Assembly: GCA_035267815.1 (NCBI GenBank)
Contig: DATFLK010000031.1
Location: forward strand, 1 to 11,825
DNA length: 11,825 nucleotides
Reading direction: 5' to 3'
From: DATFLK01 sp035267815
Lineage (GTDB): Bacteria > Pseudomonadota > Zetaproteobacteria > Mariprofundales > Mariprofundaceae
Within the stretch, counting starts at the first letter, position 1. Each line of letters starts with the position of its first letter. The notes beneath the pieces are model-generated. The model was not told the DNA's origin. It was given only the letters and a program-made list of their open reading frames with translations, and searched no databases. Positions 1-7,334 of the stretch are shown piece by piece. Position numbers and translations under genes: made by a program.

Positions 1-767
1 AGGAAGAAGAAGGCCCAGAAGAGGAACCAGTTCGGCCCTTCCATCATCTTCGTATAGCGCATCGTCTCTTCCGGCAGCATGCCATACCACATGACCAGAT
101 ACTGGACGAAGAAGGCGTAGGTCCAGATGATCGTCAGGGCCAGCATGATCTGGGCGACATAGTTGAAGATGTAGGTATTGGTCGGAGTCTTCAACACATC
201 GCGCTTGCGCATGATAAAGAGCGCAACGATGAAGAAGGCGAGGAACATGCGCATCATGCTCTCGAAGTGGTACGGACCGTAGATCGGGCTCCACCAGCGA
301 GGCACCTGGGTCATCTCGATATCCCAGGCAGTAATGGTGCCGTAAATGCAATAGACGAAAGGTACTAGCAGCGCGACATTACGGAAACGACGCTTGATTG
401 CATCATCACCCTTCGGAAGCTGACTCTGGAGTTTGACAAAATAGGAGCAGAAACCCCATACGGCCAGATACAGTACGATCTCGCGAGCGTTGAAGAAAAT
501 GGTGTTGTGCCAGCCATTCAGCGGTTCACCAAAGGTTGCACCGCCCATCCACGGGAAACTTCTGGCACCGCTTGCCAGAATGATCAGCAGTAGGACGAAA
601 CCCAACGGGAAGAGCGCGGTGGCCGATGCCAGAAGGTAGCGAACCTCGTAGCGCCACTTTCCGTTCACCAGATGGAGCACCGCGGACCAGAACACTGCAG
701 CGAGCGGGATGTAGAGGACAAACAGATAGTTGTCCATCAAGATTGCCCAGTTTGCAAACGAATCCAT
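1..767 (-). CDS. actF: ActF, NrfD-like membrane subunit of alternative complex III (partial, C-terminus off window)
   Basis: Integral membrane subunit of alternative complex III, a quinol-oxidising complex of the inner membrane; ActF is the second NrfD-like subunit beside ActC. My translation from the ATG at 767 gives 255 uninterrupted codons and runs off the left edge without a stop; the family is about 400 residues, so roughly the first two thirds are present. It starts MDSFANWAILMDNYLFVLYI and contains several strongly hydrophobic spans (about residues 10-30, 45-65, 90-110, 130-148, 175-190, 205-230). The segment TAWDIEM near D149, followed by WWSPIYGPYHF, resembles the TAWD/IYG region I associate with ActF. 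The start is supported by AGGAG 6 nt upstream, overlapping the actE stop; the gap to actE is 3 bp. Identity rests on position at the end of an act cluster as well as sequence. It is the last act gene in view; what follows is unknown. Confidence 0.88.
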   Translation of the reverse strand, partial: MDSFANWAILMDNYLFVLYIPLAAVFWSAVLHLVNGKWRYEVRYLLASATALFPLGFVLLLIILASGARSFPWMGGATFGEPLNGWHNTIFFNAREIVLYLAVWGFCSYFVKLQSQLPKGDDAIKRRFRNVALLVPFVYCIYGTITAWDIEMTQVPRWWSPIYGPYHFESMMRMFLAFFIVALFIMRKRDVLKTPTNTYIFNYVAQIMLALTIIWTYAFFVQYLVMWYGMLPEETMRYTKMMEGPNWFLFWAFFF

Positions 768-770
768 GCC

Positions 771-1331
771 TTACTCCTTGCCTTGAACTGAGGTCTTAGA
801 CTCGACCTGTTTGGCCCGCTCTTCCTTCGTCTTGGCGGTCATACGTTTCTTCTCGAGAACGTTACGAACGTAGTTCACGACATGCCAGCGCTCGGTCGGG
901 TTCATATCGTAACCGTAACGCGGCATAATATAGCTTCCGAACGTAATCGTTCCCCAGATCCAGCCATCGCTGAGTCCCTTGACGTAATCCGAGGTCAGAT
1001 CGGCCGGCTGAAGCTCGAACACCTTGCTGACCGGGCCGGTTCCCTTGCCCGATGCGCCGTGGCAAGGAAAGCAGTAGGTCATGAAGAGTGCATGGCCCAT
1101 CTTGATCGATGCAGGCGTAGCCGGAACCGGATTCGGTATACCCTCGGCCGCATCGCGGTTGGCCACCTTGGTCCACGGACCGCCGACCGGCACCGAATCC
1201 TTGGGGAAGGTATTGATCGGGGGTTCCTGCGGCTTGATGGCCGGCTGGTTCATAAAGTCACGGGACCACGGCCATGCCTGTGCCACGGCCGGGACGCTGA
1301 GAATGAGAGCAAGCAGAATATATTTTTTCAT
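771..1331 (-). CDS. actE: ActE, periplasmic mono-haem cytochrome c of alternative complex III
   Basis: Mono-haem c-type cytochrome subunit, 186 aa, expected on the periplasmic face of ACIII where it helps pass electrons to an outside acceptor. A signal peptide is visible at residues 1-19 (MKKYILLALILSVPAVAQA, cleavage after AQA). The single haem motif CFPCH is at C87-C90-H91, followed by GASGKGTGP, and Met136 in the IMPRYG segment is the likely distal ligand, a typical class I cytochrome c layout. The C-terminal 25 residues are lysine- and glutamate-rich. No cysteine sits at the signal cleavage site, so it looks like a secreted rather than a lipid-anchored protein. Its ATG shares one base with the actD stop (TAATG), with AGGGA upstream, so the two are probably translationally coupled. 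Haem attachment and family are clear; the ActE name comes from the gene order A-B-C-D-E-F. Confidence 0.92.
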   Translation of the reverse strand: MKKYILLALILSVPAVAQAWPWSRDFMNQPAIKPQEPPINTFPKDSVPVGGPWTKVANRDAAEGIPNPVPATPASIKMGHALFMTYCFPCHGASGKGTGPVSKVFELQPADLTSDYVKGLSDGWIWGTITFGSYIMPRYGYDMNPTERWHVVNYVRNVLEKKRMTAKTKEERAKQVESKTSVQGKE

Positions 1332-1861
1332 TAGACTTCCCTGATCTCCAATGCACCAGATTTTTCCAGCGTCGAACGCACCGCATCAGCGTGCTCAGGC
1401 GTGACCTGGACTTCGATTCCGATCTGATCCTCACTAACCTTGCGGCTGTAGAGACGCGTCAGACGGCGGGGAATACCCGAATAGACGAAAAAACCGAGCA
1501 GCGTGATCCACACACCGAACAGGATGGTCCCTTCATAGGTAATCACAAGATCGGCCGGAATGGGGATCACCGCTTTACCGCCCTGCGGCTGTACCGTGAA
1601 CATCGACTGCGCCGCCGCTGCCACGAGCAGGAATGCACAGATGGCGCCGGTAATCGCCCCGAAGAAGGTGAAGCGCTGAATCGGCTGGTGAATCTCGCCC
1701 AGAATCTCCTCGACCTCAGGATGCTCGATCGGGGAGTAGAGCTCGATATCCTCGACCGCAGTCTCCTTCAGATCGAGAATCTTCAGCTCGGCGACCGCAT
1801 CTCTTGCACGATCAAAATCCTCGTACAGAGCAAAAAGAAATTTCAGGTTCTTCTTCCTCAT
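1331..1861 (-). CDS. actD: ActD, DUF3341-type membrane subunit of alternative complex III
   Basis: Small membrane subunit of ACIII, 176 aa, of the DUF3341 type. The N-terminal domain (residues 1-60) is soluble and mixed alpha/beta, starting with the characteristic FALYEDFDRARDAV segment. Two transmembrane helices follow, at about 64-85 (FTFFGAITGAICAFLLVAAA) and 108-130 (ITYEGTILFGVWITLLGFFV). A second soluble stretch (about 135-176) contains IGIEVQVTPEHADAV. No cofactor-binding motif is seen, as expected for a structural subunit. It overlaps actC by 4 nt (ATGA) and has a strong AGGAGG 7 nt before the ATG, placed inside the end of actC. The architecture (soluble domain, helical hairpin, soluble tail) and its place between actC and actE make the assignment secure, though its biochemical role in the complex is poorly defined in general. 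Confidence 0.92.
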   Translation of the reverse strand: MRKKNLKFLFALYEDFDRARDAVAELKILDLKETAVEDIELYSPIEHPEVEEILGEIHQPIQRFTFFGAITGAICAFLLVAAAAQSMFTVQPQGGKAVIPIPADLVITYEGTILFGVWITLLGFFVYSGIPRRLTRLYSRKVSEDQIGIEVQVTPEHADAVRSTLEKSGALEIREV

Positions 1862-3249
1862 GCCACTCCCTCCTGGGCCCGAAGAGCCTCCTCTTTTTCC
1901 TTATCCAGATCCTCAATCTCGCTGCGGGCGCTGACCCTGCGGTGATGGAAGACGAGTTCCTTCACCTCATACATCGAGACGCTCGGGAACACCTTACAGA
2001 AGATGAGGAACAGCATGGTGAACCAACCGAAGCTGGCTGCCGTAATGGTCATCTGTACCGTACCCGGCCACACCACTGCCCATGTCCACGGCTCGTGGTT
2101 GCTTGCCAGCGGTGGGCTCACGATCTGGAAACGCTCCAGCCACATACCGAGCTGGATGATGATCGAAAGCACGAACATAGCCCACATATTCTGGCGGAAC
2201 TTCTCGAAGGCCATGGCGAACGGCGCCACGGTCGAGCAGAGCAGCATGCCCCAGACCACAGGCCAGTACGGACCGATCAGCTTTTGGATCAGCACCTCCT
2301 TCTCGTACATATCGTTGCTGTACCAGATCGAGGCGTATTCACTGAAGTTCAGGAAGTTCCAGACCATGGCGATGGCGAAAGTCAGCTTCGCGATCTTGTC
2401 CATGATATCGACGGTCATGTACTCCTCGAACTTGAAGATGTAACGAAGCATCACGAACAGCGTGATAATCGCCGCACAACCGGAATAGAGGGCGCCAGCC
2501 ACGAAGTACGGCGGGAACGATGTAATGTGCCAGTCAGGCATGATCGACATGGCAAAGTCCGATGCCACAATGGAGTGCACGGAGACGGCCAGCGGCACTA
2601 GGAAGCAGCCCATCAGCACATAGGTCTTCCGGAAGGCGAGCCATTCGCGCGCACGACCCATCCAGCCAAGCGAGAGCATACTATAGAGCTTCTTGCGCCA
2701 TCCCTTGGCATTATCACGGCAGATCGCGAGATCAGGAATCATACCGATGTAGAGAAACAGCGCCGAACTGGTGGCATAGGTAAAGATCGCCGAAGCATCC
2801 CACAGCAGAGGCGAACGGAAGTTCGGCCAGATGGTACGCTCGTTGGGATACGGCATCACCCAGTAGAGGTTCCAGACACGGCCCAAATGGATCACCGGGA
2901 AGAAGGCAGCCGTCAGAATCGAGAAGAGGGTCATCGCCTCGGCGAAACGATAGATCGGCTTACGCCAGTCAGCATTGGTCAACAGCAACACGGCCGAGAG
3001 CAGTGTCCCCGAGTGACTCATGCCGATCCAGAAAATGAAGTTGGAGATATAAAGCTGCCAAAAGTGCGGGCGGTTCATCAATGCCACACCCAGACCCTCG
3101 TTATACTGGTAGGCTTCTGCAGCGACACCCGCGGCAACCAGCAGTGAACATACGGCCAGCACGACCCAGAAGATCATTCTGGGCGATTCGAGACTGCCCA
3201 GAACATCCTTGTTGATCTTGGCCCATTCAATATCTTTCATCTTATCCAT
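1858..3249 (-). CDS. actC: ActC, NrfD/PsrC-like quinol-binding membrane subunit of alternative complex III
   Basis: Large multi-span membrane protein, 463 aa, of the NrfD/PsrC family; in ACIII this subunit carries the quinol site and lies next to the Fe-S subunit. About ten hydrophobic spans alternate with charged loops. Motifs seen: GMSHSGT (H79), AFFPVIHLGRVWNLYW (H121), the WPNFRSPLLWD loop (D151) and VSVHSIVASDFA (H225, D231). These conserved His and Asp residues in the membrane are the kind proposed to take part in quinol oxidation and proton movement in the family. The C-terminus (about 430-463) is a charged cytoplasmic tail. I chose the ATG at 3249, preceded by AGAGGGG with about 9 nt spacing; an in-frame ATG at 3240 is an alternative three codons downstream. 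Actc follows actB2 after 44 bp and overlaps actD by 4 nt. Confidence 0.94.
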   Translation of the reverse strand: MDKMKDIEWAKINKDVLGSLESPRMIFWVVLAVCSLLVAAGVAAEAYQYNEGLGVALMNRPHFWQLYISNFIFWIGMSHSGTLLSAVLLLTNADWRKPIYRFAEAMTLFSILTAAFFPVIHLGRVWNLYWVMPYPNERTIWPNFRSPLLWDASAIFTYATSSALFLYIGMIPDLAICRDNAKGWRKKLYSMLSLGWMGRAREWLAFRKTYVLMGCFLVPLAVSVHSIVASDFAMSIMPDWHITSFPPYFVAGALYSGCAAIITLFVMLRYIFKFEEYMTVDIMDKIAKLTFAIAMVWNFLNFSEYASIWYSNDMYEKEVLIQKLIGPYWPVVWGMLLCSTVAPFAMAFEKFRQNMWAMFVLSIIIQLGMWLERFQIVSPPLASNHEPWTWAVVWPGTVQMTITAASFGWFTMLFLIFCKVFPSVSMYEVKELVFHHRRVSARSEIEDLDKEKEEALRAQEGVA

Positions 3250-3293
3250 TCAGTGCATCCCCTCTTAACAACTGATTGATATGTTTACTGGGT

Positions 3294-4202
3294 TCAGGCT
3301 TCCGTATCGCGGACACGATCCATGTACATGACACTCGGCTCGATGTTCAGGTCCTCGAGCACGCGGTAGCCACGGATGTCCTCGTCCTTCTCCTGCTCGT
3401 AGTGGTTCAGCTTCACCTGATGCTCGCGCCACAGCTTCGAAACCTCGCTGTTCGGGTCCCTGAGGTTGCCGAAGGCGATGGCCTGGGTCGGGCAGCCCTG
3501 CTGACAGGCGGTCTGTACCGCACCATCCTCAACATAGTCCGGATGCCCTGCATCCTCGGCCGCATCCTTTGCGGCACGCTGACGCTGCACGCAGAAGGTA
3601 CACTTCTCCATGACACCCTTGTCGCGCACGGAAAGATCCGGATTGAGCTGCATCTCCAACGGATGGGGAAGATCCTCCCAGAAGTTGAAGAAGTTGAAAT
3701 AGCGCACCTTGTAGGGGCAGTTGTTACCACAGTAACGGGACCCAACGCAGCGGTTATAGACCTGGGTATTCAGGCCGTCCGGTGAGTGATAGGTCGCCGC
3801 CACCGGGCAAACCGGCTCACACGGGGCATGATTACACTGCTGACACATCATCGGGATGTAGTGTGCGCCACGCTCCGGAAAGGTCACTGCATCCGGATCA
3901 TTGGAGTTGTCGTGGTGACCATCGAAAGGAATGTCGGGCTTGCCAGCAATGTCGACATCGGTATTGCCGTCGGGATCATCCCAATAGCGTTCAATCCGCA
4001 TCCAGTGCATGGCATGGCCACGCGAATAGTGCTCCTTGCCGACCACCGGCAGGTTGTTCTCGGCATAGCAAGCCGTTACACAGGCGCCGCAACCGATGCA
4101 ATTATTCAGATCGATCGCCATGCCCCACATGTAGGGAGTATCATCATAGTAGTCGTCCTTACGGAAGTCCGACCAGTTCTCCAGCATGCGTTTCAGTGCC
4201 AT
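3294..4202 (-). CDS. actB: ActB2, four-cluster iron-sulfur subunit of alternative complex III (separate gene)
   Basis: Ferredoxin-like electron-transfer subunit, 302 aa, equivalent to the C-terminal half of ActB where that protein is a fusion. Four cysteine groups are present: I at C35, C38, C41, C45 (CIGCGACVTAC); II at C120, C123, C128, C132; III at C152, C158, C162 with serine at 155 in place of a cysteine (CVGSRYCGNNCP); IV at C201, C204, C233, C237. This pattern fits three [4Fe-4S] and one [3Fe-4S] cluster, the composition reported for ACIII. There is no signal peptide; export would rely on the Tat signal of its partner B1, which is encoded immediately upstream. The B1 stop lies 3 bp before this ATG, and AGGAGGG sits 7 nt upstream. 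The separate start codon, own ribosome binding site and absence of any frameshift show it is a true second gene, not a broken fusion. Confidence 0.93.
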   Translation of the reverse strand: MALKRMLENWSDFRKDDYYDDTPYMWGMAIDLNNCIGCGACVTACYAENNLPVVGKEHYSRGHAMHWMRIERYWDDPDGNTDVDIAGKPDIPFDGHHDNSNDPDAVTFPERGAHYIPMMCQQCNHAPCEPVCPVAATYHSPDGLNTQVYNRCVGSRYCGNNCPYKVRYFNFFNFWEDLPHPLEMQLNPDLSVRDKGVMEKCTFCVQRQRAAKDAAEDAGHPDYVEDGAVQTACQQGCPTQAIAFGNLRDPNSEVSKLWREHQVKLNHYEQEKDEDIRGYRVLEDLNIEPSVMYMDRVRDTEA

Positions 4203-4205
4203 GAC

Positions 4206-6479
4206 TTAACCCTCCTCTTCAGTACGGTCGAATTGTCTGGCCGTAACCGTCTTGACAATCTTACGACCTGCCTGCGAATTACTGCCGTTCTCAAGAACCA
4301 GATCACCATGCGCCAGCGTCACGATCGGACCGCGGTCGGCCACCTTGGTGACCTGCACGTTCGTGGCGTAGGTAGCCAGCTCGCCGGTCTTGGCATCGAA
4401 TTTCGGTTCCAGAATGGAGTAAGGATTCACTCCGATGCCCTTGGCATAGCGACCATACTCGGTATGGCCCTGACCCAGCGGAATCGCGACCGCCTCCGGA
4501 TGAATGCCCGGGAACACGGCCACCTTGACCTTGATCGAGCCCTTGGACGATTTCACGCTAACGACATCACCAGTCTCGACGTCCAGCTTTGCGGCTGTCT
4601 TGGGGTGAATCTCGATCCAGGAATCCCAGACCACCTCGGCCAACTGGTCAGGAAGCTCCTGAAGCCACGGGATATTAGCATGACGCCCATCCCAAAGGCC
4701 GAGTCGCGGCGACGGGATCAGGCGGAACGGATAGCTGCTATCCTGCTGCGGCGGCTTCGGAAGATTCACCGTCTCAACCTTGGCACGAATCGCCTTCGGC
4801 TTGTTAACCTTCATATGGACAAAACCATCAGAGAGAATGCCCTGCTTGAAACCCTCCGCCTCGGTCTGACCCGGCACGGTAGGCTTCGGCGGATTGATCA
4901 GTGCAGGCTTCATCGTTGTCAGCGCACCGATGACATAGGCCTCGTAGTTCTTCCAGTGCTTGAACTTCGGATCAAGCACCTTGACCTGTTCGAGCAGAAG
5001 ATCACCGAACGAACGCGTCGAGCCTTCGCCAAAGACCGGATTCATGACCGGCTGCTGCAGTCCCAGATAACCATCCTCGGGGGAGTAGGCCGGCATCGTG
5101 GTGTTCCAATCCTCCAGATAGGAGTGGATCGGAAGCACGAGATCGCAGGCCATCGTGGTCTCATCGGGGAACATCGAGAATGCGATGCGATACTTCGCCT
5201 TGGAGAAGGCCTTGTCCGCATGCATGAATTCCGGCGCCTGGTAAATCGGATTCGTTCCGAACACCACGGCAGTGTCGTACTTGCCACTGTCCAGACCGTC
5301 GAGGAAGGCCTTGGCCTCGGACCATCCACCCATGCGGGGCGTCAGGTTCGGGAAAGGCGCCTCACTGCGGGGCAGGATGGTCTTACCGACATTGCCGAGC
5401 ATAACGTTCAACAGAAGGATGGCACGAGCCGTCTCGGAGCCGTACTCAACCCCTTCTGCGGACGGACCGGAGAGCACCAGACTCGGATTCTTGGAAGCGA
5501 GCATGTGATGCAGATGATGCATGCGCTCGACCGACACATCGGTGAGCTTGGCGATCGCATCAACATCAACACCCTTCAACTCATCCGCCACACTCGCCGG
5601 CACGCGGGAAGCGTACTCGGAGTCCTGAGCCAGCAGCGAGGCCAGCGCCAAGGCAAGATACCCCTCCGTTCCGGGACGAATCCCAATCCAGCGATCGGCA
5701 TTGGCGCCGGTCAGGGTCATCTTGGACTCGATCTGAACCAGTGTGCCACGCGGGGCCTTGCGGAATTTGGCATATTGCGTCGGGAAATGAACAGGCGACA
5801 TCCAAGTCGCCAGAAAGTCGGCACCAAAGGAGACGATCAGCTCAGCCTTGTCGAAGTCATAGCGCGGCATGGCACTACCGAACATCTCCTCGTTGGTGGC
5901 ATGACCGACCGCGGGCGGCAGCGTATCGAACACGAAGAAGTTCTTCGAACCGGCCGCCTCGAGATAGGCATCGATCAGGGCCGCATGATGCCCACTGATG
6001 GCACCGCTTAGCCATGCAAGCTTGGAATTCTTGCGCCCCAGCTTACTCTTCAGCGTATCGGACGCCTCGTCCCAGGAGACCTCGACAAGCTTGCCTCCCT
6101 TGCGAATCATCGGCTTGGTCAGACGATCCGGATTATAATGACCGTGCAGACCGGCCTGCCCCATCGGGCAGAGGCGTCCGTGGTTCACGGACGACGCGGG
6201 GTTACCCTCCAGCTTCAGCACACGCCCCTGACGAATACGGGCATGGATGCCACAACCGGCGGGACACTGCTGACAAGTCGAGGCGTAGAACATGGCGATA
6301 CCGGGACGGACAAAGTCCTGCGGATCAACCTGCGGCTCGACCTTCTCCTTGCGAACCTCGAGATCCACCTCGTTGATGATATCGGTGTCACCACATCCGC
6401 TCAGAACCAGTGCACTACCTGCACCCCCAAGGCCCATTGCCTTCAGAAATGTACGGCGGCTCCATGTATTTCGGCTCAT
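4206..6479 (-). CDS. actB: ActB1, molybdopterin-oxidoreductase-like subunit of alternative complex III, Tat lipoprotein with retained Fe4S4 motif
   Basis: Large periplasmic subunit, 757 aa from the ATG at 6479, homologous to the catalytic subunits of the DMSO reductase/polysulfide reductase family. It begins with a Tat signal (SRRTFLKAMG, residues 6-15) ending in a lipobox LSGC, with C29 the probable lipidation site. A full Molybdop_Fe4S4-type motif follows: C69, C72, C76 (CQQCPAGC) and C104 (RLCPMGQAG). The body has the fold-typical FGADFL, GTNPIYQAPE, DLVLPIHSYLEDW and C-terminal dinucleotide-binding-like region (IEIHPKTAAKL, VETGDVVSV). Beyond C29 and the four motif cysteines the only other Cys I see is about residue 445, so no cysteine metal ligand is evident. 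ACIII B1 is generally regarded as lacking molybdenum cofactor. The ATG is preferred over an in-frame GTG at 6485 because AAGGAGAG (6487-6494) is spaced correctly only for the ATG. Gap to actA 42 bp, to actB2 3 bp. Confidence 0.9.
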   Translation of the reverse strand: MSRNTWSRRTFLKAMGLGGAGSALVLSGCGDTDIINEVDLEVRKEKVEPQVDPQDFVRPGIAMFYASTCQQCPAGCGIHARIRQGRVLKLEGNPASSVNHGRLCPMGQAGLHGHYNPDRLTKPMIRKGGKLVEVSWDEASDTLKSKLGRKNSKLAWLSGAISGHHAALIDAYLEAAGSKNFFVFDTLPPAVGHATNEEMFGSAMPRYDFDKAELIVSFGADFLATWMSPVHFPTQYAKFRKAPRGTLVQIESKMTLTGANADRWIGIRPGTEGYLALALASLLAQDSEYASRVPASVADELKGVDVDAIAKLTDVSVERMHHLHHMLASKNPSLVLSGPSAEGVEYGSETARAILLLNVMLGNVGKTILPRSEAPFPNLTPRMGGWSEAKAFLDGLDSGKYDTAVVFGTNPIYQAPEFMHADKAFSKAKYRIAFSMFPDETTMACDLVLPIHSYLEDWNTTMPAYSPEDGYLGLQQPVMNPVFGEGSTRSFGDLLLEQVKVLDPKFKHWKNYEAYVIGALTTMKPALINPPKPTVPGQTEAEGFKQGILSDGFVHMKVNKPKAIRAKVETVNLPKPPQQDSSYPFRLIPSPRLGLWDGRHANIPWLQELPDQLAEVVWDSWIEIHPKTAAKLDVETGDVVSVKSSKGSIKVKVAVFPGIHPEAVAIPLGQGHTEYGRYAKGIGVNPYSILEPKFDAKTGELATYATNVQVTKVADRGPIVTLAHGDLVLENGSNSQAGRKIVKTVTARQFDRTEEEG

Positions 6480-6521
6480 CGTCACCCTCTCCTTGTCCGA
6501 CTACGGTTAACAATCACTACA

Positions 6522-7283
6522 TCAAACATGACACTTCCAGCAGTCATGCGGCGCATGCACAAGATGGTCGCGAATCTTCTTGGGAAGCCTGTCCGACATC
6601 CGCTTGATCTCGGAATGCGTCATCGTCTTAGGATGCTCGGGGTCAAGCACGGCCGGTTGCGGATACTCAACCTGCATCACGGGCTTGTCCGTTGCGGCCA
6701 CCGGAATCATCCAGCGCTTGGCCGGCATCGGCTTGCCGATATCGGAATCGCCCTGGAACTGGCGGTGACAGCTCAGGCACCACCCCATTGTCAGCGGACG
6801 AATCTTGCGGGCGGTCACAAAGGTCTTCACATCGCCGTGGCACATACCGCAGACCTGCTGAGTCGGCCGGCCATCCTGGAAGATAAAGCGGCGGATATGA
6901 CGCTTATGGGTAAAGTACACAAAGTCCGGAACGTCATGCACCTTCAGCCACGGAATCGGCTCCTTGCGCTTCCAGTAGGAAAACAGCTTCTTGATCCGGG
7001 GCTTGTTGCGCACTGCAGGGATATGCTTGTGACAACCGATACATTTTGCGACAGGAGGAATACCGGCCACCTTGCTCCTGCGAGCATAGGTATGACAATA
7101 CATGCAGTTGATCTTGAACTTGCCGGCATGGATATAATGAGGGAAGTGGATCGGCTGCTTGGCATTACTGACATCATCGGCCCATGCCGTACCGGCCGAC
7201 AGCAGCATCGCCGCCATCACCAGCATCAACCCTCTATGCCCAAGTAGTTTATACAAGTTCAGTGCTTTGGCTTTTTGCCACAT
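6522..7283 (-). CDS. actA: ActA, pentahaem cytochrome c of alternative complex III
   Basis: Multihaem cytochrome c, 253 aa, first gene of the ACIII cluster. Five CxxCH motifs are visible at C60-C63-H64 (CMYCH), C81-C84-H85 (CIGCH), C145-C148-H149 (CGMCH), C169-C172-H173 (CLSCH) and C248-C251-H252 (CWKCH), the last ending one residue before the C-terminus. Five haems is the number described for ActA. A hydrophobic segment at residues 18-34 (GLMLVMAAMLLSAGTAW) follows a basic stretch; it can act as a cleaved signal (after AWA) or as a retained membrane anchor, as in characterised ActA proteins. Extra histidines before the first motif (HFPHYIHAG) resemble cytochrome c7/NapC-type distal ligands. 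The start at 7283 is set by AGGAGGGG 6 nt upstream. The same frame stays open to 7340, but that extension lies on a perfect inverted repeat and encodes no signal-like sequence, so I reject it. Confidence 0.93.
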   Translation of the reverse strand: MWQKAKALNLYKLLGHRGLMLVMAAMLLSAGTAWADDVSNAKQPIHFPHYIHAGKFKINCMYCHTYARRSKVAGIPPVAKCIGCHKHIPAVRNKPRIKKLFSYWKRKEPIPWLKVHDVPDFVYFTHKRHIRRFIFQDGRPTQQVCGMCHGDVKTFVTARKIRPLTMGWCLSCHRQFQGDSDIGKPMPAKRWMIPVAATDKPVMQVEYPQPAVLDPEHPKTMTHSEIKRMSDRLPKKIRDHLVHAPHDCWKCHV

Positions 7284-7289
7284 GAACCA

Positions 7290-7297
7290 CCCCTCCT
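7290..7297 (-). promoter_or_regulatory. Ribosome binding site of actA
   Basis: AGGAGGGG on the minus strand, 6 nt before the ATG at 7283. It is the strongest Shine-Dalgarno match in the window and decides the actA start over the longer open frame. It lies 14 nt downstream of the inverted repeat at 7312-7334, so folding of that repeat would leave it single-stranded but close by. Confidence 0.8.
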
Positions 7298-7311
7298 GTT
7301 TAATGTCACCG

Positions 7312-7334
7312 GGATATGTGTGTGACACATATCC
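7312..7334. repeat. Perfect 10-bp inverted repeat with 3-nt centre in the actA leader
   Basis: On the plus strand the arms are GGATATGTGT (7312-7321) and ACACATATCC (7325-7334), separated by GTG. The arms are perfectly complementary. The repeat sits 28 bp upstream of the actA start codon and upstream of its ribosome binding site. It could be a protein operator controlling the whole act operon or an mRNA 5' hairpin. There is no U-run after it in the reading direction, so it does not look like an intrinsic terminator. Function is inferred from position only; I recognise no specific regulator family from the arm sequence. Confidence 0.7.

Noticed and set aside
3786..6011. 741-codon open frame on the plus strand, opposite actB1 and actB2
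   Set aside because: It lies antisense to two conserved Fe-S/molybdopterin-family genes, its product is arginine-, histidine- and leucine-rich without any domain I recognise, and codon usage of the real genes that avoids TTA, CTA and TCA leaves this antisense frame open by default.
4206..6479. B1 as a true molybdenum enzyme (polysulfide, tetrathionate or arsenite-type oxidoreductase)
   Set aside because: The surrounding genes form a complete ACIII set with two NrfD-like subunits, ActD and ActE; no cysteine metal ligand is evident and the Lys/Arg after the fourth cluster cysteine is replaced by Met.
3294..6479. Frameshift splitting a once-fused actB
   Set aside because: B1 ends in a proper stop, B2 has its own ATG with a strong ribosome binding site, and neither shows truncated motifs, so a natural two-gene arrangement is simpler.
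6138..7247. 369-codon plus-strand frame opposite actA/actB1
   Set aside because: Antisense shadow of two confidently assigned genes with no recognisable motifs of its own.
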